Of a stretch of DNA of 64,000 nt, positions 37,401 through 45,203 are shown one piece after another. Under the pieces are notes generated by a model. It did not search any database and was not told the DNA's origin. It worked only from the letters and a program-made list of their open reading frames with translations. The first letter of the stretch is position 1, and the number at the start of each line of letters is the position of its first letter. Origin of the DNA: Martinezella rhizogenes (GTDB lineage: Bacteria; Pseudomonadota; Alphaproteobacteria; Rhizobiales; Rhizobiaceae); contig NZ_JUHG01000014.1 in assembly GCF_000799715.1 (NCBI RefSeq), positions 1 through 64,000 on the forward strand. Reading direction: 5' to 3'. The translations under genes were made by a program, and so were the position numbers.

Positions 37401-37406
37401 CACTGA
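34404..37406 (+). CDS. polA: DNA polymerase I
   Basis: A 1000-residue replication and repair polymerase. The N-terminal third is the 5'-3' exonuclease (LVDGSGFIFRAFHA, DYSSKTFRKEIYDAYKANR, GDSVDNVPGIPGIGPKTA). A 3'-5' exonuclease domain follows with the catalytic FDTETTSLD, so proofreading appears active, unlike the inactive domain of some relatives. The polymerase domain has DYSQIELRVLAH, RRRAKAINFGIIYG and the C-terminal LLQVHDELIFE. ATG 34404 is preferred over an in-frame TTG ten codons upstream. Regions between the nuclease domains (residues about 320-370) vary and look like a linker. Confidence 0.97.
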   Translation: MKKGDHLFLVDGSGFIFRAFHALPPLTRKSDGVPVGAVSGFCNMLWKLLTSARDTSVGVTPTHFAVIFDYSSKTFRKEIYDAYKANRSAPPEELIPQFGLIRQATRAFNLPCIETDGFEADDIIATYARQAEATGADVTIISSDKDLMQLVTPMVHMYDSMKDKQIGIPDVIEKWGVPPEKMIDLQALTGDSVDNVPGIPGIGPKTAAQLLETFGDLDTLLARAGEIKQDKRRENIIANADLARISRQLVTLRTDVPLELPLDALVLEPQNGPKLVGFLKAMEFTSLTRRVADACDCDPAAIEPADVKVEWGNTAHGPDLDVGDNVELVAGGAVAAEGASVPAPAVKPRLSVEGLTEPADLAKARAASFATAPIDHSKYVTIRDVATLDQWIADARETGIVAFDTETTSLDVMQAELVGFSLAIADNKNDPTGASIRAAYVPLNHKNGVGDLLGGGLADNQIPLRDALPRLKALLEDTSVLKIAQNLKYDYLLMKRYGIETKGFDDTMLLSYVLDGGANATHGMDSLSERWLGHKPIAYKDVAGSGKSNITFDLVDIDRATAYAAEDADVTLRLWQVLKPRLAAEKLATVYERLERPLVPVLAHMEERGITIDRQILSRLSGELAQGAARLEDEIYTLAGERFNIGSPKQLGDILFGKMGLAGGSKTKTGQWSTSAQVLEDLAAAGLELPRKIVDWRQLTKLKSTYTDALPGYVHPQTKRVHTSYSLASTTTGRLSSSEPNLQNIPVRTAEGRKIRTAFISTPGHKLISADYSQIELRVLAHVANIPQLEQAFADGVDIHAMTASEMFGVPIEGMPSEVRRRAKAINFGIIYGISAFGLANQLSIERSEAGDYIKRYFERFPGIRDYMESTKATARDKGYVETIFGRRVHFPEIKSSNPSVRAFNERASINAPIQGSAADVIRRAMIKMEPALADAGLGDRVRMLLQVHDELIFEVEDADVERSTPVIVSVMENAAMPAVNMSVPLKVDARAANNWDEAH

Positions 37407-37428
37407 GCGCCTTATCCCAAGCTGATTC

Positions 37429-38031
37429 CTATCGTCTTATAAGCGCTTCCAGCTCCGCCACGATCACGCGGCCTGCGTCTTCCAGTGTGCCGCTATTGTC
37501 GATGTCGGTGACGTCGCAGTTGCCCTGGACGGTGAGGGAACCACGGTCCAGCCGTTTCAGCACATCCTCGCGGCTTTCGCGGCCGCGCGCTATCAGCCGC
37601 TCCGCCAATACCTCGCGCCGCGCCGTCACGTTGATGACCTTCAGCTTTGGAAAGGCGGCCTGGAAACGGTCGAGCACCGAACGCGAACCGTTGGCGACGA
37701 CGAGGTGGCCACGCGTGAGTTCATCCCCGACATCACCAGGAATGCCATATTTCAGGCCGTGCGCCTCCCAGGAGACGGCGAAGGCGCCGTCCCGTTCCAT
37801 GGCGTCGAAATCGGCATCGGAGACGCTTTTGTGATCTTCGTTACCGGCATCGCCGTCGCGGGTGATGACGCGGCGGACGAAATGAATGTCGGACCGGCCG
37901 GCAAAATGCCGGGCGGCGAGATTCATCAGCGTATCCTTGCCGGCGCCGCTCGGGCCGACGACCACAATCATGATGCCGGCCGTGTCCGCCGCCAGGTCCT
38001 TAGTCGGCTCTGTCTTGGCGTCGAGCGTCAT
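37429..38031 (-). CDS. phnN: Ribose 1,5-bisphosphate phosphokinase
   Basis: A 200-residue kinase that turns ribose 1,5-bisphosphate into PRPP, the last step of the C-P lyase route. It has a guanylate-kinase-like fold with the P-loop VVVGPSGAGKDT near residues 24-35. ATG 38031 overlaps the phnM stop by four bases. It is the last gene of the phn run and converges on polA with 22 bases between. Confidence 0.93.
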   Translation of the reverse strand: MTLDAKTEPTKDLAADTAGIMIVVVGPSGAGKDTLMNLAARHFAGRSDIHFVRRVITRDGDAGNEDHKSVSDADFDAMERDGAFAVSWEAHGLKYGIPGDVGDELTRGHLVVANGSRSVLDRFQAAFPKLKVINVTARREVLAERLIARGRESREDVLKRLDRGSLTVQGNCDVTDIDNSGTLEDAGRVIVAELEALIRR

Positions 38032-39167
38032 GCCACACGCCGTCCTTCCCGCCAGACCGAGCGCGTCACCGGCACGCCATGATCGCGACGGACGCGCACG
38101 ATGTCGGCTCGGAGGCCCAGGGCGATACGGCCACGATCGTTAAGGCTGACGGTCTTGGCCGGGGTGGCGGTGACCATGGCGATGGCCTGCGACAGCGAGA
38201 TGCCCTCAACCTCGTCGGCGAGGATGAAGGGCGCATGCAGCAGGCTAAGCGGCACATAGTCGGAGGAGAGCACGTCCAGCACGCCGAGTTCGGCGAGATC
38301 GCGGGCGGCGATGTTGCCGGAATGCGACTTGCCGCGCACGATGTTCGGCGCACCCATCAGCACGCTCATGCCGGCCCCATGCGAAGCCTTGGCAGCGTCG
38401 ACGCTGGTCGGGAATTCCGCCAGCCGCACGCCGTAATTGATCGCTTCGTCGACATGGGCAAGCGTTGCGTCGTCATGGCTGGCGATGGTGATACCACGCT
38501 CATTGCAGACCTTCGAGATGGCATCGCGGTGCGGCTTGGCGTATTTGGCCGATTCGCCCTGGCGCTTGGCGACAAAAACGGCGAAGGCCTCGTCGCTCAG
38601 GCCGCGCTTCTTCTGATAGTAGAAGATGTACTGGTCCATGGTCTGGAACTGGCGCTGGCCCGGCGCGTGGTCCATCAGCGAGACCAGGCGGACATAGGGA
38701 TCTTTCTCGAAGTCATGGAAATGCTCCAGAACGTTGTCGGAGGAGACCTCGCAGCGCAGGTGAATCAGATGGTCGGCGCGCAGCCGGTCTTCGCGTTGCG
38801 CAGCCTGGATGGCGTCGGCCATGTCGCGCATCTCGCCGTGTTCGAAGCCGCCATCCTCGTCGGAGCCCATGCGCAGGCAGTCGAATACGGTGGTGATGCC
38901 GGAGGTGACGATCTGGGCGTCATGCGCCTGGATGGCGGCCGTCTTGTTCCAGCGCACGCCGGGGCGCGGCGAATAATGGGATTCCAGATGGTCCGTATGC
39001 AGTTCGACCAGACCGGGGATCAGGTAATCGCCCTCGAAATTCTCGCCGACACTGGAAGCGCCTTCTGAAATATCAGCGATCCGCCCGTCGCGGATCAGTA
39101 CCGAGCCTTCCAAGATCTTGTCTTCAAGGACGATGCGGGCATTGGAGAGGACGGTTTCTTTGGTCAT
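38028..39167 (-). CDS. phnM: Alpha-D-ribose 1-methylphosphonate 5-triphosphate diphosphatase
   Basis: A 379-residue amidohydrolase-fold enzyme that removes pyrophosphate from the PhnGHI product to give the PhnJ substrate. The metal motif is LVELHTDHLESHYSPRPG, and later ligands sit in ITIASHDDAT. The length matches E. coli PhnM. ATG 39167 is chosen because the upstream frame is the neighbouring gene out of phase. It overlaps phnN. Confidence 0.95.
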   Translation of the reverse strand: MTKETVLSNARIVLEDKILEGSVLIRDGRIADISEGASSVGENFEGDYLIPGLVELHTDHLESHYSPRPGVRWNKTAAIQAHDAQIVTSGITTVFDCLRMGSDEDGGFEHGEMRDMADAIQAAQREDRLRADHLIHLRCEVSSDNVLEHFHDFEKDPYVRLVSLMDHAPGQRQFQTMDQYIFYYQKKRGLSDEAFAVFVAKRQGESAKYAKPHRDAISKVCNERGITIASHDDATLAHVDEAINYGVRLAEFPTSVDAAKASHGAGMSVLMGAPNIVRGKSHSGNIAARDLAELGVLDVLSSDYVPLSLLHAPFILADEVEGISLSQAIAMVTATPAKTVSLNDRGRIALGLRADIVRVRRDHGVPVTRSVWREGRRVA

Positions 39168-39177
39168 GTCAGGTCTT

Positions 39178-39870
39178 TCATTTTTGGGCGTCGGCAAGCG
39201 GCAGCCAGGAGCGGACGGTAAAGGGTGCGCCGCGCTCTTCTTCGACGAAGACGGCGAGGCCGGAAATATCGAGCGGCTTGCCGATATGGTCGGCGAAACG
39301 ATCGCGCAGCAGGTCATGGATGCCGGCCTGTTGCTCTGTCGCGACCTTCCCGGTCAGTGTCATATGGAAGCGGAACTCGTCGTTCACGTAAGGATAGCCC
39401 CAGCGCAGCAAGTTTGCACGCTCCGCCTCGCTCAATCCCTCCGGCTTGCGCCGCGCGATATCGGCCTCGGAAAGGGCGGCACGGAACGGCTCGAAGGTCT
39501 TGACCACCTGGGCGGCGAAATCCTGAAGCGGCTGGTAGACAGTGGCCGGAACGAGCGCGAAGAACTGGCCGAGTTGGCCGAGCACGAGCTCGGGAATGGC
39601 AAAGGCCGGCGTGCGCGCGGCGAAATCGGCGGCCACGTCGAGAAGGTCACGTTCGGTGACCGAGCTTGCCAGCTCGAAGGGCGCCTTCAGCGTGGCGTGA
39701 AAGCCGTAACGGCGCGGATCGGCGGTGACCTCGGCATGGTTCTCGGGCACGACGCCGATCGCCTTGTCGGAAAAGATTTCATTCGAAAAGGCATCGCGGC
39801 CAAGCCAGCGGGCGGCAAGCGCCGTCAAGGGATCGGCTTTCGGTGGCGTAAAATAGAGAGCGTAGCGCAA
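39178..39870 (-). CDS. Phosphonate-linked 2H-phosphoesterase-fold protein (DUF1045 type)
   Basis: A 230-residue protein of the family found in phosphonate clusters of Alphaproteobacteria. Two HxT motifs, FHATLKAPF and FHMTLTGK, mark the 2H phosphoesterase fold. No phnP is visible nearby, so this protein may open the cyclic ribose phosphate made by PhnJ, the job PhnP does in E. coli; that is inference from motif and context. Start TTG 39870 has AAGGA upstream and begins the conserved RYALYFTPP; no suitable ATG is nearby. It precedes phnM by 10 bases. Confidence 0.85.
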   Translation of the reverse strand: MRYALYFTPPKADPLTALAARWLGRDAFSNEIFSDKAIGVVPENHAEVTADPRRYGFHATLKAPFELASSVTERDLLDVAADFAARTPAFAIPELVLGQLGQFFALVPATVYQPLQDFAAQVVKTFEPFRAALSEADIARRKPEGLSEAERANLLRWGYPYVNDEFRFHMTLTGKVATEQQAGIHDLLRDRFADHIGKPLDISGLAVFVEEERGAPFTVRSWLPLADAQK

Positions 39871-40059
39871 GGCTGTATTCCTTGGAAAAATCGGCTGCGC
39901 GAGACACTGTTGGGTGATTTGCGCCAAACCGCAAGAGAGGCGAGACGGTATCGAATCGAACCCGGCTAAACCCGGCACGCCCGATCTTATCCTGCCCGGG
40001 CCTCCGCTAAAGGATTCCCGTGACAAAATGATGATGCGATTCGGTTTTTTGTTATCTTT

Positions 40060-41406
40060 TTATCTGTTTTGCGTGCCCATCAGGCGTGTCCGCAGCGCAC
40101 TGGAGGCGGCGTCGAACAGAAAGACGACCATCAGGATCAGCAGCACCATATAGGCGACGTTTTCCCAGTTCGCGTTGGTGCGCATGGCTTCCCATAGTTT
40201 CAGGCCGATGCCACCGGCGCCGACCGCGCCGATGATGGTGGCGCCGCGCACGTTGGATTCCCACTGGTAGAGCGTCTGGCTGACCATGACAGGAACGATC
40301 TGCGGGATGATGCCGTAGCGATGCACGAGAACCGGTGGTGCTCCCGTCGATTTCACGCCCTCGCGCGGCTTGTTGTCGATATTCTCGAGGCCCTCGGAGT
40401 AGAGCTTGCCGAGCGTGCCAGTCTCGGTGAGGAAGATCGCGCCACTGCCGGCGAGCGGGCCGGGGCCGAAGGCGCGGGTCAGGAACAGCGCCCAGATCAG
40501 CATGTCGACCGAGCGCAGGAAGTCGAAGAAGCGTTTCAGCACCTGATTGAGCAGCCGGTTCGGCGTGATGTTGCGCGCCGCCAGAAAGGCCAGGGGAAAG
40601 CCGACGACCGAACCGAGCAGCGTGCCGAGGAAGGCCATGACGATGGTCTGGAACAGCTTGGACCAGACATCGCCATGCTGCCAGGCGGCGTTGTTCCAGA
40701 CATTGTCGAAGGCGAGCGACAGGTTGGATTGATCCGGCTCCAAACGCGGGCCGGAGACGATCAGGCTGATGACTTCGCCCGCCGGCTTGTCGAAGAAGGG
40801 GGAATGCGTGTCGAAGACGAAATTCGCCCAGCCGATGAAGCGCTTGCGGATTTTCACGCGGTCCGTGGAGATGCTGACATTGCCGGCAAAACCCATATCC
40901 ACGAGGATATTGTCGTCATAGACCGTCATCCAGGCGGGAACCGGCTCTGCGCCGAGCACCTTCGGCACGTCGCCCGTGATGTCGACCGGAATGGTGACGC
41001 CATGCGCCGTCAGGATCGCCTGTGTCTTGGTGATCGTCACCGCGCGGCTGGTGCCGCTGATCGAGACCGTCAGGCTGCCGTCGGGGTTATTTGTCACCCA
41101 GTCCGGGTGCGGATTATCGCCCAGCGGCGAAAAGCGCGGATATTTGACGCTGATCGTATCGCCGGAAATACGGAATTCCGGCTGGACGTCATAGCTGACC
41201 CATTCGCTCAGATAGATGCCGACACGCTCCCAATGGGCCTCAGTGATGACTTTCGGCAGGTCGAAGAACCAGACGGCGTAGAAACCATAGAGGATTACGC
41301 CGATGAAGATCATCAGCGCGCCGAAGCGCTGGCGGAAGGATCGGTGCAGGATCTCCGGGTAGCGTGCTTCGATATCCTGCATGCGGCTGGCGTCGATAAC
41401 GGACAT
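40060..41406 (-). CDS. phnE: Phosphonate ABC importer permease with large periplasmic insert
   Basis: A 448-residue second PhnE-type permease. An N-terminal helix (FGALMIFIGVILYGFYAVWF) is followed by about 170 mostly hydrophilic, beta-rich residues, then the normal PhnE core with the EAA-like region and GAVGAGGIGLKLWEAM. Usual PhnE proteins are 260-330 residues, so the insert is real and probably periplasmic. It lies eight bases after the other permease and may form a heterodimer with it. Confidence 0.92.
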   Translation of the reverse strand: MSVIDASRMQDIEARYPEILHRSFRQRFGALMIFIGVILYGFYAVWFFDLPKVITEAHWERVGIYLSEWVSYDVQPEFRISGDTISVKYPRFSPLGDNPHPDWVTNNPDGSLTVSISGTSRAVTITKTQAILTAHGVTIPVDITGDVPKVLGAEPVPAWMTVYDDNILVDMGFAGNVSISTDRVKIRKRFIGWANFVFDTHSPFFDKPAGEVISLIVSGPRLEPDQSNLSLAFDNVWNNAAWQHGDVWSKLFQTIVMAFLGTLLGSVVGFPLAFLAARNITPNRLLNQVLKRFFDFLRSVDMLIWALFLTRAFGPGPLAGSGAIFLTETGTLGKLYSEGLENIDNKPREGVKSTGAPPVLVHRYGIIPQIVPVMVSQTLYQWESNVRGATIIGAVGAGGIGLKLWEAMRTNANWENVAYMVLLILMVVFLFDAASSALRTRLMGTQNR

Positions 41407-41414
41407 GGGTGGCC

Positions 41415-42395
41415 TCAATGCTGCAGAAGGAAGGCATGTTCGCCGACGAGACGGCGGCGGAGCCATGCGGAAAATTGGTCGACGGCGATGATGGTGATGA
41501 AGAGCAGCAGCACGAGCGCCACCGTCTTGGCGCCGAAGCCGCGCGAGATCGAAAGCTTCAGCTCCTCGCCGATGCCGCCGCCGCCGACGGCGCCGATGAT
41601 GGTCGAGGCGCGGACGTTGATTTCCAGGCGCAGCAGCGCATAGGACATGAAATTCGGCATCACCTGCGGCAGGGCACCGAAGCGGACGCGCTCCGTCCAG
41701 CTGGCGCCGACCGCCTTCATGCCCTCATCCGGCTTCATGTCGATGTTTTCGACGACTTCGTAGAAGAGCTTGCCGAGTGCCCCGATGGTGTGCAGGCCGA
41801 CGGCGATGATGGCGGCGATCGGGCCAATCGACAGGATCGCCGAAAACAGGCCGGCGATGACGATCTCGGGGAAGGCGCGCAGGAATTCCATGATGCGCTT
41901 CGTCACCAGGCGCACCGGATTGGACGGCGACATGTTGCGGGCGGCAAAGAAGCTGAGGGGCAGGGCGACGACGAAGCCGATGATGGTCGACACCAGCGCC
42001 ACGTTGATCGTGATGATCATCAGCTCAAAATATTCGGGAATATAGAAATCGCCCCAGACATAGACGCGGCCAAGCGGGAAATTGAACTCCTCGCCGCCGA
42101 CGCCGTTTGCGCCGTTCGGGCTCGCAAGATCGAAGAGCGCGCGATAGACGTCGGCCCAATCCTTCGGGATCAGCCAGCTCAGGAAATCGAAGAGATGCGG
42201 CAGGCGGTCGAAGAAATGGCCGGCATTGCTCTCGTCAGCGAAGCGGACGGAGCTGACGAAGGCGATGATCAGGATCGCGAGGCCGAGCCCGGTATAAAGG
42301 CGGCGTCGGGCCACCATACGGCTCCAGGCGTCGCCGATCTCCTTGGCGGTCTGGGGCGCGGTCTGCATCTGTGGCTGGGTATCGGCAATCGTCAT
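41415..42395 (-). CDS. phnE: Phosphonate ABC importer permease
   Basis: A 326-residue PhnE-type permease with about six helices and the conserved RASTIIGAVGGGGIGEELK near the C terminus. ATG 42395 is preceded by AAGGCGG; the longer frame to 42623 is the phnD gene out of phase. It lies after phnD, separated by a terminator-like hairpin, and just before the second permease gene. Confidence 0.94.
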   Translation of the reverse strand: MTIADTQPQMQTAPQTAKEIGDAWSRMVARRRLYTGLGLAILIIAFVSSVRFADESNAGHFFDRLPHLFDFLSWLIPKDWADVYRALFDLASPNGANGVGGEEFNFPLGRVYVWGDFYIPEYFELMIITINVALVSTIIGFVVALPLSFFAARNMSPSNPVRLVTKRIMEFLRAFPEIVIAGLFSAILSIGPIAAIIAVGLHTIGALGKLFYEVVENIDMKPDEGMKAVGASWTERVRFGALPQVMPNFMSYALLRLEINVRASTIIGAVGGGGIGEELKLSISRGFGAKTVALVLLLFITIIAVDQFSAWLRRRLVGEHAFLLQH

Positions 42396-42425
42396 GAAAA
42401 ATACCGCCTTGAAAAATAGCAAAGA

Positions 42426-42445
42426 GGCGGCCGTTGCCGGCCGCC
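42426..42445 (-). terminator. Attenuating terminator after phnD
   Basis: GGCGGCCG and CGGCCGCC pair around TTGC; on the minus strand TCTTTGCTATTTTTC follows. Its position between the binding-protein gene and the permeases suggests partial termination that keeps phnD mRNA abundant. Confidence 0.75.
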
Positions 42446-42463
42446 CCACAGTCAGGACGAAGA

Positions 42464-43369
42464 TCAGCCGCCGATGGCAGCTTTGCGAACTTCGATAACG
42501 GCGTTGTAGAAGTCCGGCTTGACCTTGACGTAGCCCTTGAAGTCGCCGCCTTCGACCGCGTTGAAGCACTTGGCGTCGGCGGTCGGAAGCTTCAGGAAGA
42601 AGTCGGTCAGCTTGGCCTGCCATTCGGCGCCGAGCGCGTTGCGAACGACGAGCGGGCCGTTGGGGATCAGCGGCGAACGCCAGACTTCGACAAGCTTGTT
42701 CGGATCGACGGCGCCCTTGTCGACTTCCTTGCGGAAGGTACCGGAGGTGTAGCCGTCCTTGAAATTGCCGAGACCCGAGGAATCGTCCACGGCAACATCG
42801 ACCTTGCCGTCATAGGCGGCGAGCAGGTTGTTCTCGTGACCGCCGTTGAACTGGGTCGAGGCGAAGAACTTGTCGTTCGGCATGCCGGTGTCCTTCGGGA
42901 TCTGCGTCAGCGGAACGAGATAGCCCGAGGTGGAGTCCGGATCGGCGTAGCCGAGCTTCTTGCCCTTGGCGTCCTTGATGGTCTTGATGCCGGAGGACTT
43001 GAGCGCGAGGCCGATCGAGTAATAACCGGTCGAACCATCGGTCTGTTGCGTGGTCAGGATCGGGGTGACGGCCTTCGGATCCTTGATGTAGGTCGCGGCA
43101 TAGCCGGAAGCACCGAGCTCGGCGAAGTCGAGCGTACCGCCGAGCAGGCCCTGGATAACGCCGTCATAGTCGGCGGCCGGGAACAGCGATACCTTCTCGA
43201 AGCCGAATTCCTTTTTCAGGTGGTCGGAGAGGCAGGCATAGTTGCGCAGGCGGTCGGCTTCGTTTTCGCCACCCATAATACCGATACGGAATTCCTTGAG
43301 GTCCTGGGCTGCAGCGCCGCCAGCAAGCGCGAGAAGCGCCGTGGCTGCAAGAAGGGTCTTCTTCAACAT
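42464..43369 (-). CDS. phnD: Phosphonate ABC importer binding protein
   Basis: A 301-residue periplasmic protein with a signal peptide of about 21 residues (ALLALAGGAAA, mature start near QDLKEF). It matches PhnD: FRIGIMGGENEADRLRNYACL at the N terminus and DPDSTSGYLVP in the binding cleft, where Ser/Thr residues hold the phosphonate. It lies 96 bases after phnC in the usual phnCDE order. The exact phosphonate preferred is unknown. Confidence 0.94.
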   Translation of the reverse strand: MLKKTLLAATALLALAGGAAAQDLKEFRIGIMGGENEADRLRNYACLSDHLKKEFGFEKVSLFPAADYDGVIQGLLGGTLDFAELGASGYAATYIKDPKAVTPILTTQQTDGSTGYYSIGLALKSSGIKTIKDAKGKKLGYADPDSTSGYLVPLTQIPKDTGMPNDKFFASTQFNGGHENNLLAAYDGKVDVAVDDSSGLGNFKDGYTSGTFRKEVDKGAVDPNKLVEVWRSPLIPNGPLVVRNALGAEWQAKLTDFFLKLPTADAKCFNAVEGGDFKGYVKVKPDFYNAVIEVRKAAIGG

Positions 43370-43465
43370 GGGTTCGTCTCCTGGTTAACCGGTGTGTCCC
43401 CGGATGTCTTCGGTCTGAAAGAAATGCGCCCTTGACGCGGGCTCTCGATCACGGTCGGCTCCCTC

Positions 43466-44320
43466 TCAGGGACCGGCCAATGCCAGCGGTTGCAGGCCGG
43501 CGGATGCATGTGCCGCGGCTTGCGCGGCCGGTTCGGGAATGTTGATGGATGTCGACGTCATCGTCTCGTCGACGCCGGCGCCATCCTTGTCTGTGCCATA
43601 GATTTCCTTGACGGCGGCGGCCGTCAGATCGGACGGCTTGCCGTCGAAGACGACACGGCCGGCGGCCATGCCGACGATGCGTTCGCAATAGTTGCGGGCC
43701 GTATCCAGCGTGTGCAGATTGGTGATGACGGTGATGCCTTCACGCTCGTTGATGTCGCGCAAAGCGTCCATCACGATTTTAGCGTTGAGCGGATCGAGCG
43801 AGGCGATCGGCTCGTCGGCGAGCATCATCTTCGGTTGCTGCATCAGCGCGCGGCAGATGGCGACGCGCTGCTGCTGGCCGCCCGATAGCGTGCCGGCCAT
43901 CTGCAAGGCGGTCTGTTCGATGCCGAGGCGCTCCAACGCTGCGATCGCTTCAATGCGCTCTTCGCGGGTGAAGACCGAGAGCAGGCTCATGGCGGTCGAG
44001 CGCTGGTTCAGACGACCGAGCATGACGTTGGTCAGGACGTCGAGGCGCGGGACCAGGTTGAACTGCTGGAAGATCATGGCGCAGTCGCGCTGCCAGTTGC
44101 GCAGTGCCCGGCCGCTCAGCTTGGAAACTTCAGTGCCGGCGAAATGGATCGAACCCGAGGTCGGGTCGGCGAGGCGGTTGATCATGCGCAGCAGCGTGGA
44201 CTTGCCGGCGCCCGAGCGGCCGATGACGCCGACCATCTGTCCTTGCGGAATGTCCAGCGTCACGGAATCGACAGCGAGCTTGTTTCCGAACCGGCGCGAG
44301 ACATTCTTGAGCTCGAACAT
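43466..44320 (-). CDS. phnC: Phosphonate ABC importer ATPase
   Basis: A 284-residue ATPase with Walker A GRSGAGKS at residues 34-41, signature LSGGQQQRVAICRAL and Walker B MMLADEPIASLD. ATG 44320 is preceded by GGGAAAG. A C-terminal tail of about 35 residues rich in Ala and Pro exceeds the usual PhnC length. It is the first gene after the Pho box and appears to head a separate transcript, phnCDEE-2H-MN. Confidence 0.94.
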   Translation of the reverse strand: MFELKNVSRRFGNKLAVDSVTLDIPQGQMVGVIGRSGAGKSTLLRMINRLADPTSGSIHFAGTEVSKLSGRALRNWQRDCAMIFQQFNLVPRLDVLTNVMLGRLNQRSTAMSLLSVFTREERIEAIAALERLGIEQTALQMAGTLSGGQQQRVAICRALMQQPKMMLADEPIASLDPLNAKIVMDALRDINEREGITVITNLHTLDTARNYCERIVGMAAGRVVFDGKPSDLTAAAVKEIYGTDKDGAGVDETMTSTSINIPEPAAQAAAHASAGLQPLALAGP

Positions 44321-44475
44321 GAAGCTTTCCCTTTCGCCGCTGCTATGGTCCGCAGCAAGCATTGACGTCGCGCTACTAACTATGAACAGGCGCAGGTGCC
44401 TTGCCTCGAAACCGAATTTCGAGCGGCTGTGCGCCAAGTATAGGCAACGCATTAGTCCCGCTTCATGAAGCTCCA

Positions 44476-44504
44476 ATGTCAGATTTGTGTAAGTGTTGTT
44501 ACAA
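44476..44504 (-). promoter_or_regulatory. Triple-heptamer Pho box upstream of phnC
   Basis: On the minus strand three heptamers, TTGTAAC, CTTACAC and CTGACAT, follow each other with exactly four bases between each, giving the 11-base periodicity of PhoB sites (consensus near CTGTCAT). The site lies about 155 bases before phnC and suggests induction under phosphate starvation. Confidence 0.6.
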
Positions 44505-44545
44505 TCCCCCGCTATTGGTGCGGTGGGATGATCCAATCGAAACGT

Positions 44546-45109
44546 TTAGTTGCTTTCGGTGTCAAATAAACCCGTCGGCAGACCGTCCATGCTGTGGACG
44601 TTCTTTTCCCGCCGGTAGTCCTCGATACCATCAGGCCCTTTGGCCCTGGCCCACTGATCGAGGCTCGGCCTTTCACCTTCATAGGCAAAGAGCGGCACGC
44701 CGAAGCCGCAGGATGTCTGGACGAGATCGATATCCAGCCAGACGATCTGGCGGGCGCCGAGCGGTTCGTCGCCGGAATAGTGCGTTTGCAGCAGTTCGCC
44801 ATATTCAGCCGATGTCCTGTGAATGACCCTGCCGCGCCCGTAGAGGCGCAGGATCATCGGCGGCCCGGCGACGGCGCAGAACATCATGGTCAGCCGCCCA
44901 TCGGCCTTCATATGCGCCGAGGTCTCGTTGCCGCTGCCGGTTCGGTCGAGATAGATGACCGTGTTCGGGGAGACGACGCGCAGGCATAGCGTCTCGCGGG
45001 GCGAAACGTTGACGCGGGATTCCGCGGTCGCCGACGCCGTGAAGAAGATATGCTGCCGCGCAATGAAATCGCGCAGCCGGTCATCGATGCTTTCGAACTG
45101 CTTTGCCAT
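44546..45109 (-). CDS. Pyridoxamine-phosphate-oxidase-fold (flavin reductase-like) protein
   Basis: A 187-residue protein of the split-barrel PNPOx-like superfamily, which binds FMN or related cofactors. The core reads IFFTASATAESRVNVSPRETLCLRVVSPNTVIYLDRTGSG followed by MMFCAVAGPPMILRLYGRGRVI. Nothing shows which substrate it reduces or oxidises. It sits between the acetyltransferase-fold gene and phnC on the same strand as the phn genes, but 94 and 225 bases away from them, so it may be a passenger rather than part of the pathway. Confidence 0.82.
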   Translation of the reverse strand: MAKQFESIDDRLRDFIARQHIFFTASATAESRVNVSPRETLCLRVVSPNTVIYLDRTGSGNETSAHMKADGRLTMMFCAVAGPPMILRLYGRGRVIHRTSAEYGELLQTHYSGDEPLGARQIVWLDIDLVQTSCGFGVPLFAYEGERPSLDQWARAKGPDGIEDYRREKNVHSMDGLPTGLFDTESN

Positions 45110-45203
45110 GAAGGCGCCTCCCTCGAATATCTGGTCTCAAAGGGTCGCCAGACGCTAGATCCTTAATCGGCTGGCGCAAGCCCCGTATCGGCGAAAAACG
45201 TCC

